Source: Streptococcus oralis (GTDB lineage: Bacteria > Bacillota > Bacilli > Lactobacillales > Streptococcaceae). Taken from it: a stretch of DNA of 64,000 bases. The notes under the pieces were generated by a model. It searched no databases. It was not told the DNA's origin and saw only the letters and a program-made list of their open reading frames with translations. Within the stretch, counting starts at the first letter, position 1, and each line of letters starts with the position of its first letter. A program made the position numbers and the translations under genes. The DNA is taken from the NCBI RefSeq assembly GCF_001578705.1, contig NZ_KQ969038.1:390075-454074 (forward strand), in the 5' to 3' direction. Of this stretch, positions 28,106 to 37,723 are shown piece by piece.

Positions 28106-28930
28106 TTAGTCTGTAGTGAATGTAAGTGTTACAGTTCCAGTCTGAGTCGTCAACTTGGAAGTATCAACTGTTTGATTATCTACAGTCACAGTAACTCCCT
28201 TCACTACACCTAAGGTGATAGTAACGGGATTCTTAGTTGAAACTGTTGTTTTTGCATTTTTATTGTCTGCGGATAGTGTCACACCACCCTCTAGCTCGCT
28301 TCCTGAAACACTAACCCAGCTAGTTACATCCGAAACTGCCAGCTGAACCGTAGCTGTTTCCTTACTCGTTTTATACCGAGCTTCAATGCGGTTTCCTTCG
28401 CCTGACACTGTAATAGTTGATTCCGTAGTAGAAGATGGGCTAGACGTCTGACTACTAGAAGATGAACTAGTTGAGGTTGTGGAACTAGTTGAGCTCACAA
28501 CACTATAATTAGGCGAAGAAGGACGCGTTGGTTGAGTCTGGATATAATTCCAAACATAATAAGTCACAAAAATTAAAATCGACAAAGCAAATAGAACGAA
28601 ATAAAACAAGGGGAGATAAGACGTTTTTTTCTTATTTGATCGTCTACGACCAGACAAGTCTTCTTCATCAACATCTACCTCTTCGTAGGTAATCATGCTT
28701 CCCGAATCATAGGCATCCAAAATGATTCGCTCGTCCAATTCAACCGCCCAGGCATATTTTCTCAAAAAAGAACGAGCATAAAATGGACTAGGAAGTTGAT
28801 CAAAATCATCAGCCTCCATAGCCTCTAATAAATTCATCTGAATATCCGTTTTTGCCTGCAGTTCTTCTATACTCAATCCCTGGTTAATTCTGGCTAGACG
28901 CAGAACCTCACCAATTGTTTTTTTTCTCAT
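28106..28930 (-). CDS. rodZ: RodZ-like membrane protein
   Basis: Cell-shape protein. From the ATG at 28930 (AAGGA 9 bases before; the ATG at 28939 touches the ribosome site) it is 274 residues. The N-terminal HTH_25 domain (TIGEVLRLARINQGLSIEELQ), an acidic linker, one membrane helix (about 108-130), a Ser/Thr-rich low-complexity stretch (about 145-170) and a C-terminal beta domain (DUF4115-like) follow. It is in an operon with pgsA and the M16 genes. Confidence 0.88.
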   Translation of the reverse strand: MRKKTIGEVLRLARINQGLSIEELQAKTDIQMNLLEAMEADDFDQLPSPFYARSFLRKYAWAVELDERIILDAYDSGSMITYEEVDVDEEDLSGRRRSNKKKTSYLPLFYFVLFALSILIFVTYYVWNYIQTQPTRPSSPNYSVVSSTSSTTSTSSSSSSQTSSPSSTTESTITVSGEGNRIEARYKTSKETATVQLAVSDVTSWVSVSGSELEGGVTLSADNKNAKTTVSTKNPVTITLGVVKGVTVTVDNQTVDTSKLTTQTGTVTLTFTTD

Positions 28931-28965
28931 ACGTACCATTCCTTCTTTCTAGTATTAGTCATCTT

Positions 28966-30249
28966 TTAAGCTGGAAAGATTGTGAAATCAACTAGATCAC
29001 CATTATCAATCAAACGATGTCCAGCTTCTAGAACATCCTCCAAAGTAATTTCCTGTAAAATTTTTGGAAAATCAAAAATTGTTTCTCCGCGATCCATCGG
29101 ATCGTATTGAGTTGCAATAAATTCCAAAGAGTTCATGCTACTGAAAAACTCACCAAATATCTCACTCTTAACAAGATCTAAATGCTCCTCGGTAATATCC
29201 GCATCACTACTAAACTGACGAATCGCTTTACGAAATTGATGCGACAGAGAAACAGGCTCTTTCGTGTCCATTGTCAATATCACAAAATGAAAGCGACTGT
29301 TGACTTCAACCTCAAGTGACAATGACGCATCTAACTTCCCATTCTCATATAACTTTTGAAATCGCTCAGAAGTCCAACCAAACATCATCGTAAACAATAA
29401 TTTTAGCAAAATATTATAACGGTAGCAATCTTCTGCTGCCACCTCACCTGCTCCCCTAATTCCAACAGCAAGTTTTGGTGAAGAGACTTCCATCCGAAGG
29501 TTATCTGTTTCTTTGACAGCTTGTAAAGTAAGCTTCTCCTTCCTTACTACCATTTCTTCCAAGTTTCTAAGTTTCTTTTGCAAAAAATAGTTCTCAACTG
29601 TATCTACATCAAAATTCCCAACTAAAAACAAAGACATATTTACAGGTTTGTAAAAGGCTGTAAAGTTATTTTTTAAGTCATTTAGCTGGATATTGTTAAT
29701 TGACTTTTCACTTCCAACAATATCTGCTGCCAGAGGAGTATTGGGATAAAGATTTGCTAATGTTGCAAAAAACAGACGCGAATCTGGATCATCTTGGTAC
29801 ATCTCACGTTCCTGTTGGATAATTTCCCTCTCCATCTCAACTGAATCTTCTGTAAAATGAGCAACTGTTACCAATTCTTCAAGCAAATCCAAATTTTCTG
29901 ATAAATGATCTATTGTCGAAAACAAATAACTCGTCTTTGTAAAACTTGTAAAAGCATTGCTATCAGCTCCCAAGCGTGTAAAAGACTCCATAATATCTTC
30001 AGCATTTTCTCTCTCAAACAGTTTGTGTTCAAGAAAATGTGCAATTCCAGCTGGATAACACTGTAAACCTTTTTCAGATAGTGTAAAGTTTGTGTCTACT
30101 GATCCAAATCGAACTGTTACAACTCCGTAAACTTCATTAAATTGTTTCTTAGGAAGGAGAGAAACTATCAATCCATTTGATAGACGAGTCTGATAAACCG
30201 TCTCCTTTACAGCAGGATAGTATTTTTCTTCAAAGGTAACTGGTGTCAT
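28966..30249 (-). CDS. M16 metallopeptidase with intact zinc motif (YfmH-like)
   Basis: 427 residues, insulinase/pitrilysin fold. The inverted zinc motif HFLEHKLFE (HxxEH, about residues 71-75) with the downstream acidic segment EREIIQQEREMY is intact. Its partner lies immediately upstream with a 4-base overlap. In B. subtilis the YmfF/YmfH pair has the same layout. Substrate is unknown. Confidence 0.9.
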   Translation of the reverse strand: MTPVTFEEKYYPAVKETVYQTRLSNGLIVSLLPKKQFNEVYGVVTVRFGSVDTNFTLSEKGLQCYPAGIAHFLEHKLFERENAEDIMESFTRLGADSNAFTSFTKTSYLFSTIDHLSENLDLLEELVTVAHFTEDSVEMEREIIQQEREMYQDDPDSRLFFATLANLYPNTPLAADIVGSEKSINNIQLNDLKNNFTAFYKPVNMSLFLVGNFDVDTVENYFLQKKLRNLEEMVVRKEKLTLQAVKETDNLRMEVSSPKLAVGIRGAGEVAAEDCYRYNILLKLLFTMMFGWTSERFQKLYENGKLDASLSLEVEVNSRFHFVILTMDTKEPVSLSHQFRKAIRQFSSDADITEEHLDLVKSEIFGEFFSSMNSLEFIATQYDPMDRGETIFDFPKILQEITLEDVLEAGHRLIDNGDLVDFTIFPA

Positions 30250-31496
30250 TCTATTCCTTCCATAAAGTATATCGCTTGTAACCGGACACTATTTGCTGCT
30301 TTGCAGATAGCTTCTTTATCAACTTGATTTAATTTTTCAATCCAATTGTCAAAATCTGATGTAGATTTCCCTAACAAACTTTTCAAGTAAACTCGCTCGA
30401 TTAGTGAGCTTTGACTATCTTGCGCAAGCAACAAGGTTCTGCTAATCATCTCCTTAGTCTGTTCAATCTCCAAATCTGTAAAATTACCTTTTTTTAGTTC
30501 AAGTAATTGATGATTCATCAATTTTCTGGCTTGATTGCGCTTTTCTCGGTCAATGCCAGCATACATCCTCAATTGACCACTAAATAAATCCAATTGACTG
30601 GAGATAGTGTAGGCTAGACCAGCATTTTCCCGAACATTTGTAAAAAGCTTAGAGTGAGCAAAACCACCTAACAGACCATTCATTACTACCATGGCTAAAT
30701 GATGCTTGTCTCCATAGCTCGTAGAACAATGGTAAGCCAATTCCAAAACAGATTGGCCCACATTCTTACGAACCATTCCTTCCCGAAGGACATTTGAATA
30801 TGGTTGTTTGTACTGAGGCTTGACATCGATTTGACGCCCAGTAAAGGAGAATGACCTCAACCACTCCTTCACTTCTACTTCATTAAAATCACCCAAGAAA
30901 AAGAAATCAATTCGATCATTTTTCAGAGCATCTTGAAAGCAAGTGTAGCTACTTTCCGGAGACTCATTTGAAATGCGATTTCGTAAATCACTGTATCTCA
31001 ATTGAAGACGCTCATCACGGAAGAACAAGCTATCCAACTCCTTATGAGCAAAATAAAATGAATCATCCATATCAGTAGCCAAACTAGCCAATAACTGTTT
31101 TCTTTCAATTTCAAATAAGGCTGGCTCAAAAGCACCATCTTGAGCTAAGGGGGCAAATAAAGTCTGGCTCACCAGTTCAAAAATTTGAGAAGTCAAGACA
31201 TTCTTTTTACTTAAAAAATCATCCCTCACATAGGTAAATGTTAGGTCAAGAATATGTACCTGTCCCCTACGATAAGCACTCGTAGAAATATCTGTTCCAT
31301 ACAAACTTGCTAAATATCTGCGAAAAGCTTGAGATGTTGGGTAAGCTTTATTGGCAGTTTCCAACATACTTGCACTTAACATGCGTCCCGCTATTGTCTC
31401 AAGAGATAAGGGAGCAGTAAAACGAATAGTGATTTTATTTGTTTTAAACTTTTTGGATTGAACAAAATGTGCTGAAATTCCAGGCACCAACTCCAT
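30246..31496 (-). CDS. M16-family protein lacking the zinc motif (YfmF-like)
   Basis: 416 residues with the M16 fold. At the position of HxxEH it reads SASMLETANKAYP, so the zinc ligands are missing and it is likely the non-catalytic half of a heterodimer with the downstream gene. It contains the conserved R/Y segment (NAGLAYTISSQLDLF) of the C-terminal M16 domain, which may complete the partner's active site. Confidence 0.88.
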   Translation of the reverse strand: MELVPGISAHFVQSKKFKTNKITIRFTAPLSLETIAGRMLSASMLETANKAYPTSQAFRRYLASLYGTDISTSAYRRGQVHILDLTFTYVRDDFLSKKNVLTSQIFELVSQTLFAPLAQDGAFEPALFEIERKQLLASLATDMDDSFYFAHKELDSLFFRDERLQLRYSDLRNRISNESPESSYTCFQDALKNDRIDFFFLGDFNEVEVKEWLRSFSFTGRQIDVKPQYKQPYSNVLREGMVRKNVGQSVLELAYHCSTSYGDKHHLAMVVMNGLLGGFAHSKLFTNVRENAGLAYTISSQLDLFSGQLRMYAGIDREKRNQARKLMNHQLLELKKGNFTDLEIEQTKEMISRTLLLAQDSQSSLIERVYLKSLLGKSTSDFDNWIEKLNQVDKEAICKAANSVRLQAIYFMEGIE

Positions 31497-31627
31497 ACCT
31501 TACCTCCTTACATATAGAGTTCTATTATACCACGAAAATCAAAATTTTTCTTGTTCTCTTTATAGCTTTCAAAAGTAAAATCGTTTTCATTTTGACTGAC
31601 TTTCCTTCAGTTATTTCAGGGAAAATA

Positions 31628-31636
31628 TGGTATAAT
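31628..31636 (+). promoter_or_regulatory. Extended -10 promoter for yaaA-recF
   Basis: TGGTATAAT, a perfect extended -10 (TGnTATAAT), 20 bases before the yaaA ATG; the -35 is poor. Confidence 0.7.
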
Positions 31637-31656
31637 ACCTTAGATTGAGGTGAATT

Positions 31657-32025
31657 ATGGAATACAAATTATTTGAAGAATTTATTACGCTCCAAGCCCT
31701 CCTAAAAGAGCTTGGAATTATACACAGCGGCGGTGCTATCAAATCCTTTCTAATAGAGCATCAAGTTTACTTTAATGGTGAATTAGAAAGTAGACGTGGG
31801 AAAAAAATCCGTATTGGAGATACGATTGACATCCCTGATTTAAAAATTGACATCACCTTGACACAACCAAGTTTAAAAGAGCAAGAAGAATACCAAGCAG
31901 ATAAGATTGAAAAAGAGCGGATTGCTAAACTTGTCAAAGAGATGAACAAGGGTGTAAAGAAAGAAAAACAAAAAACTACTTCATCACCTAAAGCCAAACA
32001 AGCTCCACGTTTTCCAGGAAGATAA
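31657..32025 (+). CDS. yaaA: S4-domain RNA-binding protein YaaA
   Basis: 122 residues. An S4 domain ([22 protein letters not shown] ... [20 protein letters not shown]) is followed by a charged, low-complexity basic tail ([21 protein letters not shown]). It is the usual gene between dnaN-type and recF genes in Firmicutes. It starts the recF operon, with recF two bases after it. Confidence 0.9.
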   Translation: MEYKLFEEFITLQALLKELGIIHSGGAIKSFLIEHQVYFNGELESRRGKKIRIGDTIDIPDLKIDITLTQPSLKEQEEYQADKIEKERIAKLVKEMNKGVKKEKQKTTSSPKAKQAPRFPGR

Positions 32026-32027
32026 CT

Positions 32028-33125
32028 ATGTGGCTTCAACATTTAACAATTAAGACCTTTCGAAATTACAAAGAGGCAAAAATTGATTTTAATCCAAAAT
32101 TAAACGTCTTTTTAGGCCAAAATGCGCAAGGAAAGACCAATATTCTAGAAGCAATCTATTTCTTAGCTTTGACACGTAGTCATCGTACTCGGACAGATAA
32201 AAATCTCATTCATTTTGATGAAGAGCAACTTCATCTTTCTGGCTTAATACAGAAAAAAACAAGCTCTATACCTCTAGAAATTGATTTAACACCAAAAGGG
32301 CGTGTGACTAAAGTCAATCACTTAAAACAAGCTCGCCTCTCAGACTACATTGGACATATGAATGTGGTCCTCTTTGCACCTGAAGATCTCCAGCTAATTA
32401 AAGGAGCACCTTCCATTCGTCGAAAGTTTATAGACATCGAACTGGGACAAATTAAACCAATTTACTTGTCAGACCTGTCAAACTACAACCATATACTCAA
32501 GCAAAGAAATACTTACCTAAAATCCAGTCAAAAGATTGACGAAACATTTCTGTCAGTCTTAGATGATCAGTTGGTAGAATACGGTTGTCGCGTCATAAAG
32601 CATCGGATAAAATTCATTAAAGATTTAGAAAAATTTGGTCAAAAAAAACACTTAGAAATTTCAAATCAATTAGAAGAGTTGTCAATATCTTATCAATCAT
32701 CTGTCAACTTTACTAATGAAGAACTGTTAATGGATTCTTTTAAAACGGCTTTAGAAAAAAGTAGATCAAGAGATTTATATAAAAAGAATACTGGTGTCGG
32801 CCCTCATCGAGATGACATTACTTTCTATATCAATGGTATAGATGCTAGTTTTGGAAGTCAAGGTCAACATCGTAGTCTTGTACTCTCTATAAAATTAGCA
32901 GAAATAGAGTTAATGGAAAGTATTACCAACGAGTCTCCGATACTACTACTTGACGATGTTATGAGCGAACTTGACAACACTAGACAACTAAAATTATTAG
33001 AAACGATTTCACAATCTATCCAAACCTTTATCACAACAACAAGTTTAGACCACTTGCAAAATTTGCCAGAAAATCTTAGTATCTTCAATATCCAAAGTGG
33101 TAAAGTATCTGTAAACCCAAATTGA
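32028..33125 (+). CDS. recF: RecF recombination mediator
   Basis: 365 residues. SMC-like ATPase with Walker [13 protein letters not shown] (about residue 30), signature-like [12 protein letters not shown] and Walker [13 protein letters not shown]. It loads RecA at gapped DNA. In this genus recF has moved away from dnaA-dnaN, about 16 kb left here. Confidence 0.96.
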   Translation: MWLQHLTIKTFRNYKEAKIDFNPKLNVFLGQNAQGKTNILEAIYFLALTRSHRTRTDKNLIHFDEEQLHLSGLIQKKTSSIPLEIDLTPKGRVTKVNHLKQARLSDYIGHMNVVLFAPEDLQLIKGAPSIRRKFIDIELGQIKPIYLSDLSNYNHILKQRNTYLKSSQKIDETFLSVLDDQLVEYGCRVIKHRIKFIKDLEKFGQKKHLEISNQLEELSISYQSSVNFTNEELLMDSFKTALEKSRSRDLYKKNTGVGPHRDDITFYINGIDASFGSQGQHRSLVLSIKLAEIELMESITNESPILLLDDVMSELDNTRQLKLLETISQSIQTFITTTSLDHLQNLPENLSIFNIQSGKVSVNPN

Positions 33126-33137
33126 CAACTTTGTAAA

Positions 33138-33172
33138 CAAAAAGAACTCCTGAAATTCAGGAGTTCTTTTTT
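33138..33172. terminator. Bidirectional terminator recF/guaB
   Basis: AAAGAACTCCTGA and TCAGGAGTTCTTT pair around a short loop, with an A-run before and T-run after; it serves both convergent genes. Confidence 0.88.
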
Positions 33173-33177
33173 ACTTC

Positions 33178-34707
<1,530 letters not shown>

Positions 34708-34709
34708 CT

Positions 34710-34737
34710 ATCATACCATTCTATGAAAATTTGTCAA
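34710..34737 (-). promoter_or_regulatory. guaB promoter
   Basis: Minus strand -35 TTGACA (34732-34737), 16-base spacer, -10 TATGAT (34710-34715). No PurR box or guanine riboswitch is seen in the 53-base leader. Confidence 0.8.
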
Positions 34738-34760
34738 TTATATTTATAACAGAAAACATA

Positions 34761-34800
34761 AAAAAACTATCCCTGTGATTCTATGGAAGAGATAGTTTTA
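34761..34800 (-). terminator. trpS terminator
   Basis: Minus strand AAAACTATC and GATAGTTTT, with a long loop, followed by T-run; after the trpS stop. Confidence 0.72.
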
Positions 34801-34818
34801 CGATTCATATTTTATCTA

Positions 34819-35844
34819 TTATTTAAAATAATTTAGTCCCATTGCTCCCTTAACTTCAGATAGAGTTTGCCCTGCAACCTCACGAGCTTTTTCACTACCT
34901 TTTTGAAGCATATTGTACACTTCACCCATATCCTTAGCAAATTCGATACGGCGCTCACGAATAGGACCAAGTTCACGTTCGAGTATTTCAAGTAGATAAC
35001 GCTTCGTCTTCACATCGCCAAGACCACCACGTTGATAGTGTTCTTTCATCTCTGCAATGTCTTGAGCATCTTCAGGACGACCAAAAACATCTAGATAATG
35101 GAAAACCATATTTCCTTCAATCTTACCTGGATCCTCGACTCGAATATGGTCTGGATCAGTATACATGCTCATGACTTTTTTACGCAAGGTATCCGCATCA
35201 TCAGCTAGATAAATACCATTATTAAGGGATTTAGACATCTTGGCATTTCCATCTAAACCAGGCAAACGCCCTGCTCTCTCATTTTCTGGATAAATACCTT
35301 CCGGTTCCACCAAGACATCACAGTTATATGCGTTATTAAAGGAACGAACAATCTCGCGAGTTTGCTCAATCATTGGTTTTTGGTCTGTTCCTACAGGAAC
35401 ATAATTGGCCTTGAAAGCTGTGATATCAGCTGCTTGCGCAATTGGATAAACCAAAAATCCTGTCGGAATACTTTCTCCAAACCCTTTCTGAGCAATCTCT
35501 GTTTTCACTGTAGGATTGCGTTCCAAACGAGCTAGTGAAACCAAATTCATATAGTACATAGACAGCTCAGCCAACTCTGGAATTTGACTTTGAATAAAGA
35601 TAGTCGATTTACTAGGATCCAATCCAACTGCTAGATAATCTAAGGCAACATTCCCAATCGATTCTACAATCGTTTGAGGGTCTTTGGCATGATCTGTCAA
35701 CGCTTGTTGGTCCGCCAAAAAAACAAACATGTCATACTTGTCTTCTTCCTGCAGTAATACTCTATTTTTAAGACTCCCAACATAATGTCCAATATGCAAT
35801 TTTCCTGTTGGGCGATCTCCTGTTAAAATAATGGGTTTCGTCAT
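34819..35844 (-). CDS. trpS: Tryptophanyl-tRNA synthetase
   Basis: Class I synthetase, 341 residues. HIGH motif in [10 protein letters not shown] and KMSKS in [10 protein letters not shown] are intact. The leader is short (about 25 bases) and has no T-box motif. Transcription likely uses the TATAAT at 35873-35878 on the minus strand. Confidence 0.97.
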   Translation of the reverse strand: MTKPIILTGDRPTGKLHIGHYVGSLKNRVLLQEEDKYDMFVFLADQQALTDHAKDPQTIVESIGNVALDYLAVGLDPSKSTIFIQSQIPELAELSMYYMNLVSLARLERNPTVKTEIAQKGFGESIPTGFLVYPIAQAADITAFKANYVPVGTDQKPMIEQTREIVRSFNNAYNCDVLVEPEGIYPENERAGRLPGLDGNAKMSKSLNNGIYLADDADTLRKKVMSMYTDPDHIRVEDPGKIEGNMVFHYLDVFGRPEDAQDIAEMKEHYQRGGLGDVKTKRYLLEILERELGPIRERRIEFAKDMGEVYNMLQKGSEKAREVAGQTLSEVKGAMGLNYFK

Positions 35845-35872
35845 TTTTTTCTCCTTCGAAATGGTCTCTTCA

Positions 35873-35878
35873 ATTATA
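35873..35878 (-). promoter_or_regulatory. -10 element for trpS
   Basis: TATAAT on the minus strand 28 bases before the trpS ATG; no good -35 seen. Confidence 0.5.
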
Positions 35879-35980
35879 GCATTTTTTTGTTAAAATAACA
35901 GAAAATTATTTAAATCAAACGACTAACTCATTGTAAATAAAACTGTAAACTTAATTGACACAAAATTGACAGATAAAAAT

Positions 35981-36009
35981 TTGAATATTTCTCTCTTTTC
36001 TAGTAGAAT
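35981..36009 (+). promoter_or_regulatory. ABC-F gene promoter
   Basis: -35 TTGAAT (35981-35986), 17-base spacer, -10 TAGAAT (36004-36009), 30 bases before the TTG start. Confidence 0.68.
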
Positions 36010-36039
36010 AAATGTATTACATATTATAGGAGAAAAATA

Positions 36040-37662
36040 TTGCTTACAGTATCTGATGTTTCACTACGTTTTAGTGATCGCAAACTTTTTGATGATGTCA
36101 ACATCAAATTTACAGAAGGAAATACATACGGATTAATTGGTGCTAATGGTGCTGGGAAGTCTACATTCTTAAAAATTCTGGCTGGTGATATCGAACCTAC
36201 AACTGGTCACATCTCTCTTGGCCCAGATGAACGTCTCTCTGTCCTCCGTCAAAATCACTTTGACTATGAAGATGAACGTGCAATTGATGTCGTTATCATG
36301 GGAAATGAAAAACTATATAGCATCATGAAAGAAAAAGATGCTATTTACATGAAGGAAGATTTCTCAGACGAGGACGGTGTTCGTGCAGCTGAACTTGAAG
36401 GTGAATTTGCCGAACTTGGAGGTTGGGAAGCAGAAAGTGAAGCATCTCAATTACTTCAAAACCTAAATATTCCAGAAGAATTGCACTACCAAAACATGAG
36501 CGAATTGGCCAATGGTGAAAAAGTGAAGGTTCTCCTTGCTAAAGCCTTATTTGGTAAACCTGATGTTCTTCTTTTGGACGAGCCGACCAACGGTCTTGAT
36601 ATCCAGTCTATTACTTGGTTAGAAGATTTCTTGATTGACTTTGATAACACCGTTATCGTTGTATCCCACGACCGTCACTTCCTCAACAAAGTGTGTACTC
36701 ATATGGCCGACCTTGACTTTGGAAAAATCAAACTCTATGTCGGAAACTACGACTTCTGGAAGGAATCTTCTGAGCTTGCTGCTAAATTGCTAGCAGACCG
36801 TAATGCCAAGGCAGAAGAAAAAATTAAGCAATTGCAAGAATTCGTTGCTCGCTTCTCTGCCAACGCTTCTAAGTCAAGACAAGCAACGTCTCGTAAAAAA
36901 ATGCTTGACAAGATTGAATTAGAAGAGATTGTGCCATCTAGTCGTAAATATCCATTTATCAACTTTAAAGCAGAACGTGAGATTGGTAATGATCTCTTGA
37001 CAGTAGAAAATCTAACTGTAAAGATTGATGGTGAAACTATCCTAGACAATATTAATTTCATCTTGCGTCCAGGTGATAAGACAGCTCTTATTGGACAAAA
37101 TGACATCCAAACGACTGCATTAATTCGTGCAATCATGGGTGACATCGACTATGAAGGAACTGTCAAGTGGGGAGTTACTACTAACCGTTCTTACTTGCCA
37201 AAAGATAACTCGGCTGATTTTGCAGGGGGAGAGTCAATCCTTGACTGGTTGCGTCAATTTGCAAGTAAAGAAGAAGATGACAATACCTTCCTACGTGGTT
37301 TCCTTGGTCGTATGCTCTTCTCTGGAGATGAGGTTAACAAACCTGTAAACGTCTTGTCAGGGGGAGAAAAAGTGCGTGTTATGCTTTCAAAACTTATGCT
37401 CTTGAAATCAAACGTCCTTGTACTTGATGATCCAACAAATCACTTGGATTTGGAATCTATCTCAAGCTTGAACGATGGATTGAAAAACTTTAAAGAATCA
37501 ATCATCTTTGCTAGTCATGACCACGAGTTCATTCAAACTTTGGCAAACCATATTATTGTTTTGTCTAAGAATGGCGTCATCGATCGTATCGATGAAACCT
37601 ACGATGAATTCCTAGAAAATGCAGAAGTACAAGCAAAAGTCAAAGAACTTTGGAAAGACTAA
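36040..37662 (+). CDS. ABC-F family ATPase with one degenerate ATP site
   Basis: Soluble ATPase with two nucleotide-binding domains and no membrane part; ABC-F proteins act on the ribosome. YkpA/YbiT subtype by overall pattern. The start is TTG at 36040, with AGGAG seven bases before. Site one is intact: Walker A GANGAGKST (34-42), Walker B VLLLDE (176-181), and signature LSGGE in domain two (439-443). Site two is degraded throughout: Walker A reads GQNDIQTT (352-359, no Lys), the catalytic Glu is Asp (LDDPTN, residue 464), and signature one reads LANGE (156-160). The linker (240-300) is basic and helical. No antibiotic role can be claimed. Confidence 0.9.
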   Translation: MLTVSDVSLRFSDRKLFDDVNIKFTEGNTYGLIGANGAGKSTFLKILAGDIEPTTGHISLGPDERLSVLRQNHFDYEDERAIDVVIMGNEKLYSIMKEKDAIYMKEDFSDEDGVRAAELEGEFAELGGWEAESEASQLLQNLNIPEELHYQNMSELANGEKVKVLLAKALFGKPDVLLLDEPTNGLDIQSITWLEDFLIDFDNTVIVVSHDRHFLNKVCTHMADLDFGKIKLYVGNYDFWKESSELAAKLLADRNAKAEEKIKQLQEFVARFSANASKSRQATSRKKMLDKIELEEIVPSSRKYPFINFKAEREIGNDLLTVENLTVKIDGETILDNINFILRPGDKTALIGQNDIQTTALIRAIMGDIDYEGTVKWGVTTNRSYLPKDNSADFAGGESILDWLRQFASKEEDDNTFLRGFLGRMLFSGDEVNKPVNVLSGGEKVRVMLSKLMLLKSNVLVLDDPTNHLDLESISSLNDGLKNFKESIIFASHDHEFIQTLANHIIVLSKNGVIDRIDETYDEFLENAEVQAKVKELWKD

Positions 37663-37672
37663 ATAAGACTTC

Positions 37673-37704
37673 AAAACTCAGTTGGGGTAGCCAACTGAGT
37701 TTTC
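37673..37704 (+). terminator. Terminator after the ABC-F gene
   Basis: AAACTCAGTTGG and CCAACTGAGTTT form a 12-base stem with a 5-base loop and short T-run. Confidence 0.85.
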
Positions 37705-37723
37705 TATCATTCTACGAGGTAAC

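Noticed and set aside
35845-36039. Possible T-box leader for trpS
   Set aside because: The T-box core is absent and the -10 leaves a leader of only about 25 bases.
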